From NCBI GenBank assembly GCA_947179155.2, contig OX359270.1, positions 326,501 to 390,500 of the forward strand: a DNA stretch of 64,000 nucleotides, given 5' to 3'. Position numbers and translations under genes: made by a program. The notes below the pieces were generated by a model. That model was not told where the DNA came from, searched no databases, and saw only the letters and a list, made by a program, of their open reading frames with translations. Shown here piece after piece: positions 1-11,236 of the stretch. The DNA is from Hedera helix. Taxonomy: Eukaryota; Streptophyta; Magnoliopsida; Apiales; Araliaceae. How positions within the stretch are numbered: position 1 is the stretch's first letter; every line of letters starts with the position of its first letter.

Positions 1-1541
1 TCAAATATATACTTCAAGGGGTCGATCCGCGAGATCAAATAGGTAGTGTGTCCATGGAGGTAATGCTGTAACCTCATAGCAGCCCAGGCCAAGGCGCAAC
101 ATGTTCTCTCGATCGGCGTGTAATTCTGTTCACAGCTGCTGAATCTCTTGCTGAGGTAATAAATGTCATGCTCCTTACCGGATTCACTCTTCTGCCCCAG
201 CATACAACCCATCGCCATATCATTCACGGATATATACAGGAAAAGGGGAATCCCGTCCTTTGGCGGTACCAGCACTGGCGCTTCTGTTAATTGCTTCTTA
301 ATAGTCTGAAAGGCCTTTTGGCATTGACTGTTCCACTTCCGGGAGACATCTTTCCTTAACAGTTTGAAGATTGGTTCGCAGGTGGTGGTCAGATGGGATA
401 TGAACCGACTGATGAAGTTTATCCTCCCCAAAAATCCCCTTATCTCTTTCTCTGTACGGGGAGCTGACATATCCACAATAGCCCTGATCTTAGCCGGATC
501 CAGTTCGATGCCTCGATTGCTCACCAAGAATCCAAGGAGCCTACCTGACTGAACCCCGAAGGCACATTTGGCTGGATTGAGCTTCAAATTATACTTCCTG
601 AGCCGCTCAAATAGCTTCTTAAGGTGTGTCACATGGTCAGATTCCGCCTTCGATTTCACAATGATGTCATCCACGTAAACCTCTATTTCCTTGTGCATCA
701 TGTCGTGGAACAGGGCCATCATGGCTCTCTGATAAGTGGCTCCTGCATTTGTGAGGCCGAAAGCAAGTCGTCTATAACAAAATGTGCCACATGGGGTGAT
801 GAAGGCAGTCTTTTCTCGATCCTCTTCCGCCACCATTATCTGGTGATACCCCGCGAAACAATCGACAAATGAATACATTTCATACTGAGCTGTGTTATCC
901 ACCAAGATGTGTATGAAAGGCACTGGAAAGTTATCCTTAAGACTGGCCTTGTTCAGATCCCTATAATCCACGCACACTCTCACCTTTCCTCAAGGCTTTG
1001 CCACGGGGACTATATTGGAAAGCCATTCTGGGTAAGTAGACACCATGATGATCCCAGTCTTGAATTGCTTGACTATCTCTTCCTTCACTTTCAAGCTCCA
1101 TTCCGGTTTCAATTTTCTCAGCTTCTGCTTAACTGGCCTGAAACCCTCCTTGATAGGCAATCGATGTACCACAATATCCGTGGACAAACCGACCATGTCT
1201 TCGTGTGACCAAGCAAACACATCCTCATATCGGCTCAATAGTTTAGTTATCTCTGTTTTCTGGTCTGGAGTCAAGTCTGCCCCAATTTTCAGCTCTTTGG
1301 GATTCTCAGAGTTTCCTATGTTGATGGTGATGGCTTGGTCTAAGTTGGGTTTGGGTTTATCCTCGACCCACTCTTTGATCTCGTCGGGAGCGTCGTCATC
1401 ATCTGCTTCGTCCTGCTCAATTCCCATTAAATCGAAATCCAGTTCTATATCAAAATCATAATCGTCTTTCAAATTTGGAAAATCGTTTGTTAGGCTAGAA
1501 TGACTCAAATCGGTACACTTGACATGAAACAAAAATATTTG
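1..1541 (-). pseudogene. Tat pol: N-terminal linker, reverse transcriptase and start of RNase H, with one in-frame stop
   Basis: Copies the element RNA into DNA. The frame opens after a TGA near 1544 and begins with an acidic linker, then the RT entry region (FAWSHEDMVGLS, then VPVAKP). An in-frame TGA at 990-992 falls just before the conserved KVRVCVDYRDLN block. Beyond it the same frame stays open to base 3, with FVDCFAGYHQIM, the catalytic YVDDIIVKSK near 680, GFLGRINFISRF, and the RNase H opening (PLFLYISVNDMAMGCMLGQ). The stop may be a point mutation, or an annotation of a dead copy. No ATG is obvious at the start, which fits expression by splicing or readthrough from gag. Confidence 0.8.
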
Positions 1542-1693
1542 TCATATATATAAAAATTAGGTACATGACTTCCTTTTCAATAATCATGACAAAAGTATGA
1601 AATAGACGTGCAGATACATAAAAATAAAAACACCGTCTTAAAAACCCCTTGATCCCCCTACTGGACAAGATTCCCGGACACTCCTGCATTTAC
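1495..1693 (-). other. Possible 199-nt intron joining gag-protease to pol
   Basis: The gag frame ends at a TAA (1690-1692) that lies inside a donor-like GGGTAAAT. An acceptor-like TTCTAG ends at 1495. Removing 1495-1693 would delete the gag stop and all stops ahead of pol and place both in one phase. Splicing between protease and RT is known in the related Ogre elements. The acceptor has a weak pyrimidine tract, so this is inference only. Confidence 0.3.
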
Positions 1694-4600
1694 CCTTTTC
1701 TGGATATTACTGGCTGCACGGTCCAATTCCTGGGGATCACTTCGGTTTTATAGCTGGTGATGGAGGGGATCTCTGTATCTGGCACCTCCTCTAGGATTGC
1801 GGCAACTTGGTTTCGGCTTTCATTTTCACTTTCCTCGAGCACTTCTAACCCGGCCCAATTGATAAATGGCATGATCTGCTTGCCTTCAGTTATCTTCTCT
1901 TTTCCCTTTTCATTGGGGCCTGACTGCCCCGGGAGATGACACTTCTCCTCAAACTGTTCCATAATTTCTTGCAAGAAATCCATCTGATGGACCGATCCTT
2001 TGGCTGGGGGAGCCTCCACCTTACCCTCTGCTTCAGACGCAGGTTTGATTATCCTCGGGGATTGTTCATTATTGGCTCTCGGTATCGGGACTCCGGTTAT
2101 CCGAACGGGAATTTTCTTGTGTGAGTTCCTTGGCCTTATACCTCCGTGATATCCTAACTCCGCCTTGCCTGACTGCACTGGTACCTGGATGGGCTCGATG
2201 ATTCCTTGGCTGTGCTTGCATAGTCCTTGCCCCGGCTGAAAGTCCATTGCCATCATTTCCCGGGCAACGAATGTGAGCTCGGGGGACATCTTAAGTTTTA
2301 ACTCCGGAGCTCCCAACTGCTTGTACTGAGGGGTGCTGATTTCAAACGCCTGATAGCTTATCGGTTCGGCCGACTCGTCCACATGGATTACCGGCATGCC
2401 TTTTACAGAGGGAACGGGGCAGTCAGATTCTGCGGCGATTGTTACCAAATGTCCCTCAACAATAAACTTTATTTGTTGATGCAGGGTGGAGGGAACTGCC
2501 CCAGCCATATGAATCCAGGGCCTTCCTAAAAGCATGTTGTAACTGGCCGTGATATCTAGCACCTGGAAGGAGATGTCAAAAGTATAAGGCCCGATCTCTA
2601 CCGGCAGCTCAATCTCCCCTACCGTGTCCTTTCGAGATCCATCAAACGCCCTTACCACCACTTGGCTGGCCCGCAGGCGCTTAGGGTTGATTTTCATCTT
2701 CTCCAGAGTACTGTATGGGCAAATATTCAGGGCTGACCCCCCATCAATCAAGACTCCGTTCATCACGTATCCGGAGGAGATAACCGCAATGTGTAACGGC
2801 CTCCGGTGCCCCCTCCCTTCTTCGGGGATGTCGTCGTCGGTAAATGATATTACATTGTTGTCCAACAGGTGGCCCACCAAGTGGCCAAATCTTTCCGTAC
2901 TAATTGATTTGGGGACATGAGCCTCTTCCAGGACTTTGCTCAATATCTGATGATGATCATTTGATGCCAATGCAAGATCCAAGATTGATGTCAGGGGCGG
3001 TTCTACCTCCAGAGTTTTAACCAAACTCGCTTTGCCGTAATTCATTTTCTCCCAAAATTCCAACGCTTTTTCCTCCGATATTTTCCCACTCTCCTTTCTC
3101 GTGTTCTCAAGGACCCGCTTAGGTAGATACAATGGATTCCCCTTAGAGCTAACTGATACACAACTGGCCTCCTCCTCGGTCTTCCCCCCATAATTCCACG
3201 GGACAGCCTTCAGATTGGTAATCGGCAATTGTGACCTGGAGGCTATGACAAGGGGTCTTGGGGCTGATAACCGGATAGGCTCTGTTTTGGTATCTCGAAT
3301 CACGCCAACCAACTTGATAGGCTTCTTTTGCACATCCTCCTGGGCATAGGTCATAGCAATCTCTTCTTCTATCCTCCTTATGTATTTCAATTTTAAGGGG
3401 CCCTGCGCCCCACTGGTTTCTATTACGTTCACGCCTCCTCCATTATGCTCGGGAAGAGGGTTGGCCTTTACATTTGGGGGTTCCGGTTGCTCTACCACTA
3501 TCTCTCCGCTGTCAATCATGTTTTGGATTTTATGTTTTAGTGACCAGCATTCTTGGGTGTCGTGCCCCGGGGAAGCCGAGTGGTAAGCGCATCTCTTGCT
3601 AGGGTCATATCTCCTGCTCTTCGGGTCTGACGGAGGCGCTAGCTCTGTAATCTTTTTCTGGCCTACCAACATGGCCAGTATATGTTCCAATGAATCCCCC
3701 AATGAGGTGAACTCCCTCTCTGGCGGCTTTTCGAATTTTTGGCGCCCGTCATATCTCTGATTGTTGAAATTTGATGGTCGTGGGGCCTCATTTCTTTGCA
3801 TGCGGACCGGGGGGCTGGTCATTGTTTTCCCAGCTAGTCCTTGCAGTACCAGGGACACATCCTCTTCCTTTTTCTTCTGGGGTCTCCGGGAAGAACTGCC
3901 ATAGTTTCCACTCTGGATTTGCTCCGCAACAGCCTCGAGAGCAGTGAGGTCTCGAATTTCCCCCGATTTTAAACCCATCTCAGCCATCTCCCTATGCTTG
4001 ATCATTTCCGCAAAAGGCTTCCCTATCCCCGCTATCACCCTTTCATAGTAAGGAGCTTCCTGGATGTCAATGAAAGTCATAACCATTTCTGCCTCACTCA
4101 TGGGTGGGTTCACTTGGGCTGCCATCCTCCTCCACCGCTGAGCATAGTCCCTGAAGGATTCATTGGTCTGCTTCCTGATTTTCGTCATCTGGTATCGGTC
4201 CGGGGCCATCTTGGATTGAAAGTTGTACTGCGTTAGGAAGGTATGGGCCAGCTCCTCCCAATTGTGAATCTTAGCATTGTCCAATCTCGCATACCACGTT
4301 CTAGCCTCCCTTGTCAGGCTTTTCTGGAACAGTTGCATTCTCAATGATTCGTCCTCAGCATATCCCCCTAGCTCTCCGATGTATACTTTCAGATGCGTAT
4401 AAGGATCCCCTGACCCGTTATATTTTTCAAATTCGGGGAGTTTGAACTTTTCGGGATATCTGGTTCCCGAAAATATGCACAAATCGGAGTAGTTTACACT
4501 GCCATATGACCCAATCCCCTTCATAGTTTTGATGGCTTCTTCCATCTGCTTTATCTTCTTACTAACCCCGCTGACAACCTCGTCATCTGGGATGATAATG

Positions 4601-4806
4601 ACTTGCTTTGCCGGTTCAACCTTGGGAGTTTCTGGGGTCAGTACGTTCCCTTGAGACGAGGGTCCCGGTTGGTCCTCGGGTTGTGGCCCTGACTTTAGTT
4701 TGAAATGCTCTTTAAGCAACATAGTCAGCTCCGTCATTAGATTTTTTACAGCGTTGAACTCTTCCCGAGATACGGGAGCCAGGTCAGGATTAAGGTTCTC
4801 AGCCAT
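1690..4806 (-). CDS. Tat-lineage Gag-protease polyprotein (about 1038 aa)
   Basis: Forms the virus-like particle and supplies the aspartic protease. I chose the ATG at 4804-4806 (MAENLNPDLAPVS); the frame extends 25 codons upstream but without an ATG. In order it shows a Gag core about residues 110-270 (PEFEKYNGSGDPYTHLKVY, QLFQKSLTREARTWYARL, DYAQRWRRMAAQV), a cysteine/histidine motif (CAYHSASPGHDTQECW), and a retropepsin-like region near residue 690 with IDGGSALNICP, later YNMLLGRPWIHMAG. A degenerate G-patch-like stretch (FQPGQGLCKHSQGI) follows. The frame is uninterrupted over 3.1 kb. It is separated from pol by a stop and a frame change. It could still be non-functional, since pol carries a stop. 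Confidence 0.85.
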   Translation of the reverse strand: MAENLNPDLAPVSREEFNAVKNLMTELTMLLKEHFKLKSGPQPEDQPGPSSQGNVLTPETPKVEPAKQVIIIPDDEVVSGVSKKIKQMEEAIKTMKGIGSYGSVNYSDLCIFSGTRYPEKFKLPEFEKYNGSGDPYTHLKVYIGELGGYAEDESLRMQLFQKSLTREARTWYARLDNAKIHNWEELAHTFLTQYNFQSKMAPDRYQMTKIRKQTNESFRDYAQRWRRMAAQVNPPMSEAEMVMTFIDIQEAPYYERVIAGIGKPFAEMIKHREMAEMGLKSGEIRDLTALEAVAEQIQSGNYGSSSRRPQKKKEEDVSLVLQGLAGKTMTSPPVRMQRNEAPRPSNFNNQRYDGRQKFEKPPEREFTSLGDSLEHILAMLVGQKKITELAPPSDPKSRRYDPSKRCAYHSASPGHDTQECWSLKHKIQNMIDSGEIVVEQPEPPNVKANPLPEHNGGGVNVIETSGAQGPLKLKYIRRIEEEIAMTYAQEDVQKKPIKLVGVIRDTKTEPIRLSAPRPLVIASRSQLPITNLKAVPWNYGGKTEEEASCVSVSSKGNPLYLPKRVLENTRKESGKISEEKALEFWEKMNYGKASLVKTLEVEPPLTSILDLALASNDHHQILSKVLEEAHVPKSISTERFGHLVGHLLDNNVISFTDDDIPEEGRGHRRPLHIAVISSGYVMNGVLIDGGSALNICPYSTLEKMKINPKRLRASQVVVRAFDGSRKDTVGEIELPVEIGPYTFDISFQVLDITASYNMLLGRPWIHMAGAVPSTLHQQIKFIVEGHLVTIAAESDCPVPSVKGMPVIHVDESAEPISYQAFEISTPQYKQLGAPELKLKMSPELTFVAREMMAMDFQPGQGLCKHSQGIIEPIQVPVQSGKAELGYHGGIRPRNSHKKIPVRITGVPIPRANNEQSPRIIKPASEAEGKVEAPPAKGSVHQMDFLQEIMEQFEEKCHLPGQSGPNEKGKEKITEGKQIMPFINWAGLEVLEESENESRNQVAAILEEVPDTEIPSITSYKTEVIPRNWTVQPVISRKG

Positions 4807-5572
4807 CTCGACTGCTAATTCTCTGGCTTTCTTAGATCGGAGACGGGTTTGGGGAGCAATCCTGCAAATAAAGTATGCCAAGGCTTAGTTTCGGGAAATG
4901 GTATTGGCAGATGCATGCTAAAGCAATTATTTTTGTATTTTTGGGTTTTGTAATCTTTTTCTGCAAAACAGGGTCAGTGTCATTTTATTTTAACCAAGGT
5001 AATGACACTGTGCAATTTATGATGCTCTCCAAGCTGTTCCTGTAAAACAGAGGTTAGTACTTTTATTTGGAAAAAATGGTTGGTACAAAATGATTGACTA
5101 CAGTATGATATTACGTACGTAAAATGTAAAAAGGGTATGAAGAGACTTTCCATGCGACGGGTTTATCTGAGGCTGACCTACCCTAAGTTACTCTCGCGGG
5201 CTTTTCGGCATGAAGGTTCCCAGATCTTCGCAACATACTCGAAGGGAATAAATCCGATCTTTCAATTGGATTGGATCAGAGTGGATGCTTTTCCTGAGCC
5301 TCGCCGGGGAGCACCCCTTTGAGTCCAGTAATCCACATCTGACGGGTTTGCCTCAGGAGGAGGAACTGCTCAACATACATTCATCATACATTCATCGTAC
5401 CTCACCGTATGCATATGATGCTAATAACATAAAGCTTTTGAAAAGAAATCGCAATCACACCATTCACATACACGCAAAAAACAAATTAACGCAAGCAACG
5501 CAACCACATATTTTTAGATTTTTAAAGGATAGGAAAACATCGAGATTTTAAATGCGGCTTAAGCCTTCTACT
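4807..5572 (-). other. Untranslated leader of the Tat element
   Basis: About 770 bases between the primer site and the Gag ATG. No coding potential was seen. A good 3' splice-site-like TTTATTTGCAG (minus strand, ending at 4862) sits just upstream of the Gag start and may mark a leader intron; this is inference. Confidence 0.55.
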
Positions 5573-5591
5573 GTCCCCAGCAGAGTCGTCA
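5573..5591 (-). other. Primer-binding site of the Tat element
   Basis: On the minus strand TGACGACTCTGCTGGGGAC lies two bases downstream of the LTR end. It starts with TG, as expected for pairing to a tRNA CCA end with one change, and it resembles the tRNA-Arg-type sites (TGGCGACTCTGC...) used by Tat/Ogre elements. Confidence 0.7.
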
Positions 5592-5593
5592 GC

Positions 5594-7780
5594 TGTCGAC
5601 GCCGGGATTTTCGCCGTCTCGTTTTTTATAATTAAAAGCCCTTTTCCAATTTTAGCCTTTGGATTGAGATGTAGTTTTGAAAAGGGGTCGGCTTGAATGT
5701 CGATGGGTTTTGAAAGATCGATTTTATAATGAGCCAATTGACCAGAGTCGCCAGTTGGTATATTTGAAATGGATGTACCAACTCATCCGAATTTTGTTTT
5801 CGCAATCGCTGGCTCATACGTGACTCCGATTCAATTGGTCTGCAAACCGAGATTCATAGAGTTCGGGGGCTTGCTTAAGCGAGGGGAAGGTGTTAGACAC
5901 CCCCCGACTTCCGTGAAAATACGGTTACCGCAATCTTGATGTTTTTCTATCCTTTTAAAATCCTAAAAATGTGTGAGTTGCGCGCGCGTGTGTGTGTGTG
6001 CCTAAATGGAGGTTGTGGTGTACTTTTGCGTAAAGTGGCTTTGATTTTATATGTCAAAATGTGTTTTGTCGAGAAAAACGTTTTAGACGTCTTTTGACCC
6101 AAATGACGAGGCTTCGTTTGTTATAATAAAGATTAATTTTAATTTCGAAAATGATGAGGTTTTTTATTAGATGTCATTTTAGAAAACAATATTTTTAAAC
6201 GTTTGCCAAATAGGAATCGAGACTATACATTGCCCTCTAACATTAAATATAATATAATAAAATGAAGGCAACTTCTAGAACTCTTTAACCCTATGCACAA
6301 AGTTTAATGAAAACGTTTATTTATTTTACGAAATCATTTTTTATGACATTTTAAAACCAACTAAAGCCTTTTCATCAACCATGGATTAAAGTTTGCCAAA
6401 AACCCTTGATTTTAAACCTCGTGTGTCTAATATCCTAATTTGATCACTTTTACAAAATTTTCATTATTTGTCTTATTTTGAAAACCATTGTTGTGTCGTA
6501 AATTAAAACAGACATCCCAACACGTGTCGGGGCTATCTACGGGCATGTGAGCCATCCAGACAACCCCAAACACCCACAATCACATATTTATTATTATTAC
6601 GGGGCCTTAACCCGATCCCGATTCGGTATCGCTTTAAGGCCCAATATTACATTTACACAACCACAAATCCCATATGATGATTACATATACCAAAAATGTC
6701 CATCATCGGGATTTGACCACGAGGATCTCCTCCCTAGGCTCACATTCACCCAAATCGTTGCACAACCAACACTAAACCAAATCTAACGAGATTTAACATT
6801 GCTATCACATTACATAACCCAAATATCACCAAATCAACACTACACATTACTTATAACCATAACGAACGAAAAATCACCATACTGATATCATCGGGGCGTT
6901 AGGAGGAATTATATTCCGATGGAACCCTCGCTAACGACACCTAATCCACGGATCATCACCATTACAACAACAACTATATCAAATAACCAATCACAATGCT
7001 ACACTAACAATACAAGCCATATAAACTCAAACAAAAAAATCCTTTTCACCTTGCAAAATGCCGATTCAAGCTTCTTATATCACAAAATAGATTACACCAC
7101 AAGATCACTAACCAATGAACACAACAAATGGGATATGTTGCTTGAATCTAACAGCAAAAATTCGACCTCTCTCTCTCTCCCGCGCGATCTCTCTCTCTCC
7201 TCTTTTCTTTTCTTTTTTCTTCTTCTTCTGGTCTCGGGTGGAAGAAATGGCGATCTATACTGGTTCAGCAGGCAGCCGCAGATGCATCTGCGGCCAGTCG
7301 CAGATGCATCTACGGCTACCTGCTGTGGCCGTCTCCTCGGCTGCCGTGTGCCGCCCTCGAGCCGCGCGAAAGTCTTTTTGTCGGCGGCCGCGATTGCATT
7401 CGCGACTGTCCGACTCATTTTTCTCGAATTTCGTGCCACGCGGTACTAATTCGCCAATTTCTGCTGTATTATTTCGGAATGTTGTTCCTTGATACATGAA
7501 TCAATTCTGGGAATGGTTTCCCGGCATCGAGACCCCACCCTAATGCTGTAATTGCCGTGGTCCTTGGCCTTCTTTGGCGATCGCATTGGGCTTTGTCTGG
7601 ATTGCCCGTAGGTCTCGCCTCAGATGACTCAATTCTCGTTTTGCGTTTGACAGCCTTGATCGTAAGCCGTGGTGGGAACTGCGTTTTGGCGCCCACCTCT
7701 CCTTTTCTTATGTTGGGTCAATTGACGATTTTGCCCTCCTGTCAGGGTTAGTATACAAGTGCAAAATTTGGGTGTCTACA
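5594..7780 (-). repeat. 5' LTR of the Tat element (2187 bp)
   Basis: On the minus strand it starts TGTAGACACC at 7780 and ends GTCGACA at 5594, giving the TG...CA ends typical of LTRs, and it abuts the primer site. It includes a CT-rich tract (about 7168-7235), short inverted GCAGATGCATCTGC motifs near 7275-7310, and a GT microsatellite near 5985. Short open frames here are arginine- or serine-rich by composition and are not genes. The partner LTR lies outside the window. Confidence 0.78.
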
Positions 7781-8386
7781 ATAATCATAATAATTCAACA
7801 ACATTAAACTACCAAAATAACTGACCCACTTCTTAATAAATTGGGCTAGGTTAATTAAATAGCAACCCACAAAGCAAATTCCATAAGTCTCGCACTTAAT
7901 TAATTGTTTGGGCTTGTTTAAATCATTATAGGAACACTTTAATAATTAAATTTAATTTAATTTACATAATCTAATTAGACTTGTCATATTCAATATTAAT
8001 TGAATATTTAATTAGGGTTCAATAACATATCAATCCATTGATATTAAAAATACAACCTTAGGTTAGATCGATAATTAATAACCCTTCATCGGACTTCCTT
8101 TAATTAAATTAATTAAATAGTCAAATATAAATCAAATCATCTTGTTAGGGCTTAAATTAATTCACACTATAACGTAATTAATTATAAATTAAATTTTCAA
8201 TTTTATTTAAAATGCAACTCAAAATTATTGGTCCTTACACCTAATTAGTTTAAAGTCCAATATGACCAAATTAATGTTATTCATTATTTATTATTAGCCC
8301 ATATAAATTTGACCCAAACATAAAATAAAATCCAAATAAAATATTTTAAATTATTTAAATATTATAATTATTTAGTGGATATTACA
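7781..8386 (-). repeat. Fragment of an older Gypsy-type LTR
   Basis: Very AT-rich, no gene. On the minus strand it begins TGTAATATCCAC at 8386, like the chromovirus-type LTRs elsewhere in this window. The Tat element appears to have inserted into it at 7780. The other end is not visible here. Confidence 0.4.
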
Positions 8387-8387
8387 C

Positions 8388-8520
8388 AGAGCAACATTCT
8401 TAAGGCCAAATTACGCAACCCAAACCCCCCTCCAGCTTAGATAGACACACCATTTTTCACTCAACCAAGTGATCTTTCCTATCATCACCAGTTCCGGACC
8501 AAAGAAAGTCTCACAGTAAC
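8388..8520 (-). pseudogene. LINE reverse-transcriptase C-terminal remnant
   Basis: Conceptual minus-strand translation gives FFWSGTGDDRKDHLV and, after a frame slip, LSWRGVWVA, a stop, then FGLKNVAL. This matches the pattern FLWSG...HLVSWDxVCxPKxxGGLGLRNL seen just after the RT domain of plant L1-type LINEs. It is short, frameshifted and cut off at 8387 by the LTR fragment. The following 8521-8916 is plain intron sequence with nothing recognised. Confidence 0.45.
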
Positions 8521-8916
8521 TTCTTATCGAGGGTACGTGTCAGCTACACAAACTGAAATCCTAAAAGATGGAGGTTTCAAGAGTCCTAGACGGAGAATCA
8601 CTTACTAACAAAACTCATACTGCAAACAAATAAAGAAAGTAGACTACTAGTAGTAAGGTCTTAATAGGAGTTACAAATGTTGGCAAACTAATCTAAACGA
8701 ACCACAAGAAAAGGCAGCTGAATCAACTTAGAAACTTGAGACTAGTTAAAATAGACTAAAGGACGAAATAAGAAAATGGTTTCCAACCAAACGAGATTGA
8801 AATATCATAGGCCCAATTCCTTCAAATAACACTAATTTAGATTTTCTCATATCAGTATACACAGGATTAATAATAAAGCAAACAACAGAAAATATAACGA
8901 AAATATGTTATCCTAC

Positions 8917-9918
8917 CTGACCCAAGTACTGAACAAGAATATTAGCTCCAATAGACCAACCAACAGCATATAACTTACCTTTTGGGTACCGAGAGCTAGT
9001 CGTGCACAATAGGCCGTCCTGGTCTAACCTGGCATGGGCTTGTCAGACCTTGACCGTTGACCTGATCGAGCCGGGCTTTTGACTCTCGGCCTACAGGCCA
9101 GGCTAGGCAGGGTTTGGCGCTTGAAAATGGGACCTGCTGAGGCCTGGAGGCCAGGCCAGGTCAGACCGGTCCGATCCATTCAATTTTTTTTTAATAATTT
9201 TAAATATTATAAAAACACTAACTAAAATTTTAAACTTAATTGATGTATTAATTAAAAGTAATGTATTATAACTTACAAGTTACAACTTATAAATTACAAT
9301 AATGAATTAAAATAATGTACAATTTTAAAGATATTGTATTATTTTATACTATCATTAATAAAAAAAAATTATTTTTTATGAACGCTATCTTTTTTATTAT
9401 TATTATTATTTTACAAATGACTTTCTAGTTTTTAACCTAAGTATTTATTAAAATGAAGATACAATGAAAGTTCTGCAAAAAGTGTAGATTGCTAGCTTGG
9501 TAAGGAAAATTTTTATATATTACATTACCCAATGTGTTTTTATGAATTTGTTTATTCGTATATAAACAATCATGCATGAATCAAATAAAATTGACAGGCC
9601 GAGCCGGGTTTTGGGTGAATCAGGTCGGGCCTCAGGCCAGGTCAGGCCTCAGACCAGACCAGACCAGACCTCAGGTCGAACCTCAGGTCAGGCCAGGCCG
9701 AGCTTTTTGACAGGCCAGGCCAGGTCAGATCTGAGCCAAAAAAATGTGGCATGGGCTTTCAGGCCGAACTAGGCCTTGACCAGACCAGACTTTGACCAGG
9801 TCGGGCCCAGGCCAGATCAAGACCGGACCACAAGCCACAAGTCATTTGTGCACTACTACCGAGAGCCCACAAGTGTCACTACTTCACGAAGATCTCCGGT
9901 AAAGCCAGCAGAATATAA
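8917..9918 (-). pseudogene. Exon 3 of the EMB8-like hydrolase, split by an hAT MITE
   Basis: Acceptor TTTTTGTAG precedes base 9918 and donor CAG/GTAGG follows base 8917. Removing the MITE and one copy of its duplication leaves 132 bases, 44 codons, containing GFTGDLREVVTLVGSRYPKG and GWSIGANILVQYLG, which carries the predicted catalytic serine (G-W-S-I-G). The insertion breaks the exon inside the GSRYP codons, upstream of the nucleophile. Confidence 0.85.
8997..9858. mobile_element. Non-autonomous hAT-type MITE (862 bp) in exon 3
   Basis: Ends are TAGTCGTGCACAA and, inverted, TAGTAGTGCACAA (12 of 13 match). It is flanked by the 8-bp duplication CCGAGAGC (8989-8996 and 9859-9866), the size made by hAT transposases. 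Both subterminal parts (about 9010-9180 and 9590-9840) are GC-rich and packed with GGCCAGGC/CAGGTCAGG-like hexamers, as expected for hAT transposase-binding repeats, while the centre is AT-rich. No transposase is encoded. Confidence 0.85.
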
Positions 9919-10528
9919 CTACAAAAATAAGAAAGTCGAAGAAAAAGTTTTGATCAGTCCAGGTTTCATAGAACATCAGCCGCACAATTATTCTATTTGT
10001 GCCAGAACAGTCCACGAAATAAGAAAAATGACCCCGACACACTCAGCAGTTTGCCAATCGAGCCTAAATAGTTGAATAATGAAAAAAGGACATTACTTGG
10101 ATTAACTTGTGCCAGTCGCAGCATGTTAATTATCTCTGATGGGTTTTCAACTTTTAGTGTATTTATATTTATTTTGATGATAATAAATTAAGTAAATAGG
10201 ATTAAATTAAAAATAGAATCGTCTTCATAAGTTAATATTTATTTTGAATTATCTTATTTACTTTGATCAAAAATATTTTTAAAAATAAAACTTATTGAAT
10301 TAATATTTTATTAACCTTGATAATTTAATATCAAGTATTATAAATATTTATTCATAAAGTAATATTTTCTAAGGTAAGGAGAACTCCTATGATTTTTCAA
10401 ATTTAATATTATTTTTCCAATTATTATTTCAAAAACAGAAGCTTGGCAAAACAAATTCTCATACTCCATCCGAATTGAGTTACACGCTGGAAATAAGTGT
10501 TATGTATGCATGTGTAGGCTCAGGTGTC

Positions 10529-10571
<43 letters not shown>

Positions 10572-10583
10572 TTCAAAAACGAA
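9919..10583. other. Intron 2 sequence, no recognised gene
   Basis: AT-rich intron DNA with a TA microsatellite at about 10534-10564 just before the foldback. Nothing coding was seen. Confidence 0.5.
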
Positions 10584-10722
10584 CTTTAAAAAGCGAACTA
10601 AAGACGAACCGTCGTCTTTGGGATCTATGGCGACGGTTCGACCCGTCGTCATAGAGTGCATGGCTATGGCGACGGGTCGAACCGTCGCCATAGATACCAA
10701 AGACGACGGTTCGCTTTTTAAG
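10584..10722. repeat. GC-rich foldback (hairpin MITE-like)
   Basis: Two arms of about 60 bases (10584-10654 and 10663-10722) are near-perfect reverse complements around a 9-base loop. They contain the motif GACGGTTCGACCCGTCG, so each arm holds smaller palindromes. TA microsatellites flank it on both sides, consistent with insertion into TA-rich DNA, although no clear duplication can be defined. The rest up to 11236 is plain AT-rich intron. Confidence 0.65.
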
Positions 10723-11236
10723 GTTTGCTGGAGAAGGGGACTATATATATATATATATATAAGGATAAGTATAAGTGTATAATACCAAATACAATATTTT
10801 GATCTCAACCATTCAAATATAGAACTTGACATGGAAATTAGTGTTAAATCTCATTTTTTAATAATTAAAATATATGTAGTGTTTGATTATAGTGTATGTA
10901 AAGTTGTTCTGTATATAATAAAGGCTTAATGCCTTTATTGTTTGGTTGGTGAGCGTGTATGACCAAAACAGTTTTCTCTCTCCTCACATCATTGGTCCGA
11001 TCAATTAAAATGTGCAGGAATTTTTCATGTTGCCAATCCGTGTGATGTTTTTTCCGAGCCATTTAATTTTTAGTCACCTTCCCTAACCATTGATTTAAAA
11101 AACAGCTACCAAAAGACTCGGAGGCTTAACTTTTATTTTTCAGTTACAAATTTCAAATACAGAAAAAGTTTTCTCTCCTTACCTACATATTTTCTCTAAA
11201 CAATTTTTAAAGTTCTCTTATATTCTAAGTTATTAT

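Larger units (their letters stand above)
1..7780 (-). mobile_element. Ty3/Gypsy Tat-lineage LTR retrotransposon, 5' two-thirds (runs off left edge)
   Basis: Read on the minus strand the order is 5' LTR (7780 to 5594), primer site, leader, gag-protease, then reverse transcriptase and RNase H up to the window edge. Integrase and the 3' LTR are outside. Tat placement rests on the Gag core, on an IDGGSALN protease, on the LLGRPWIH motif, and on an LTR that starts TGTAGACACC. Gag-protease is a long clean frame and RT is broken by a single stop, so insertion was fairly recent. The target duplication cannot be checked because the other end is missing. Confidence 0.85.

Noticed and set aside
7092..7497. 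Arginine-rich open frames of 80-176 codons in the Tat LTR
   Set aside because: They are composition artefacts of CT/GA tracts in both strands, without homology or start context.
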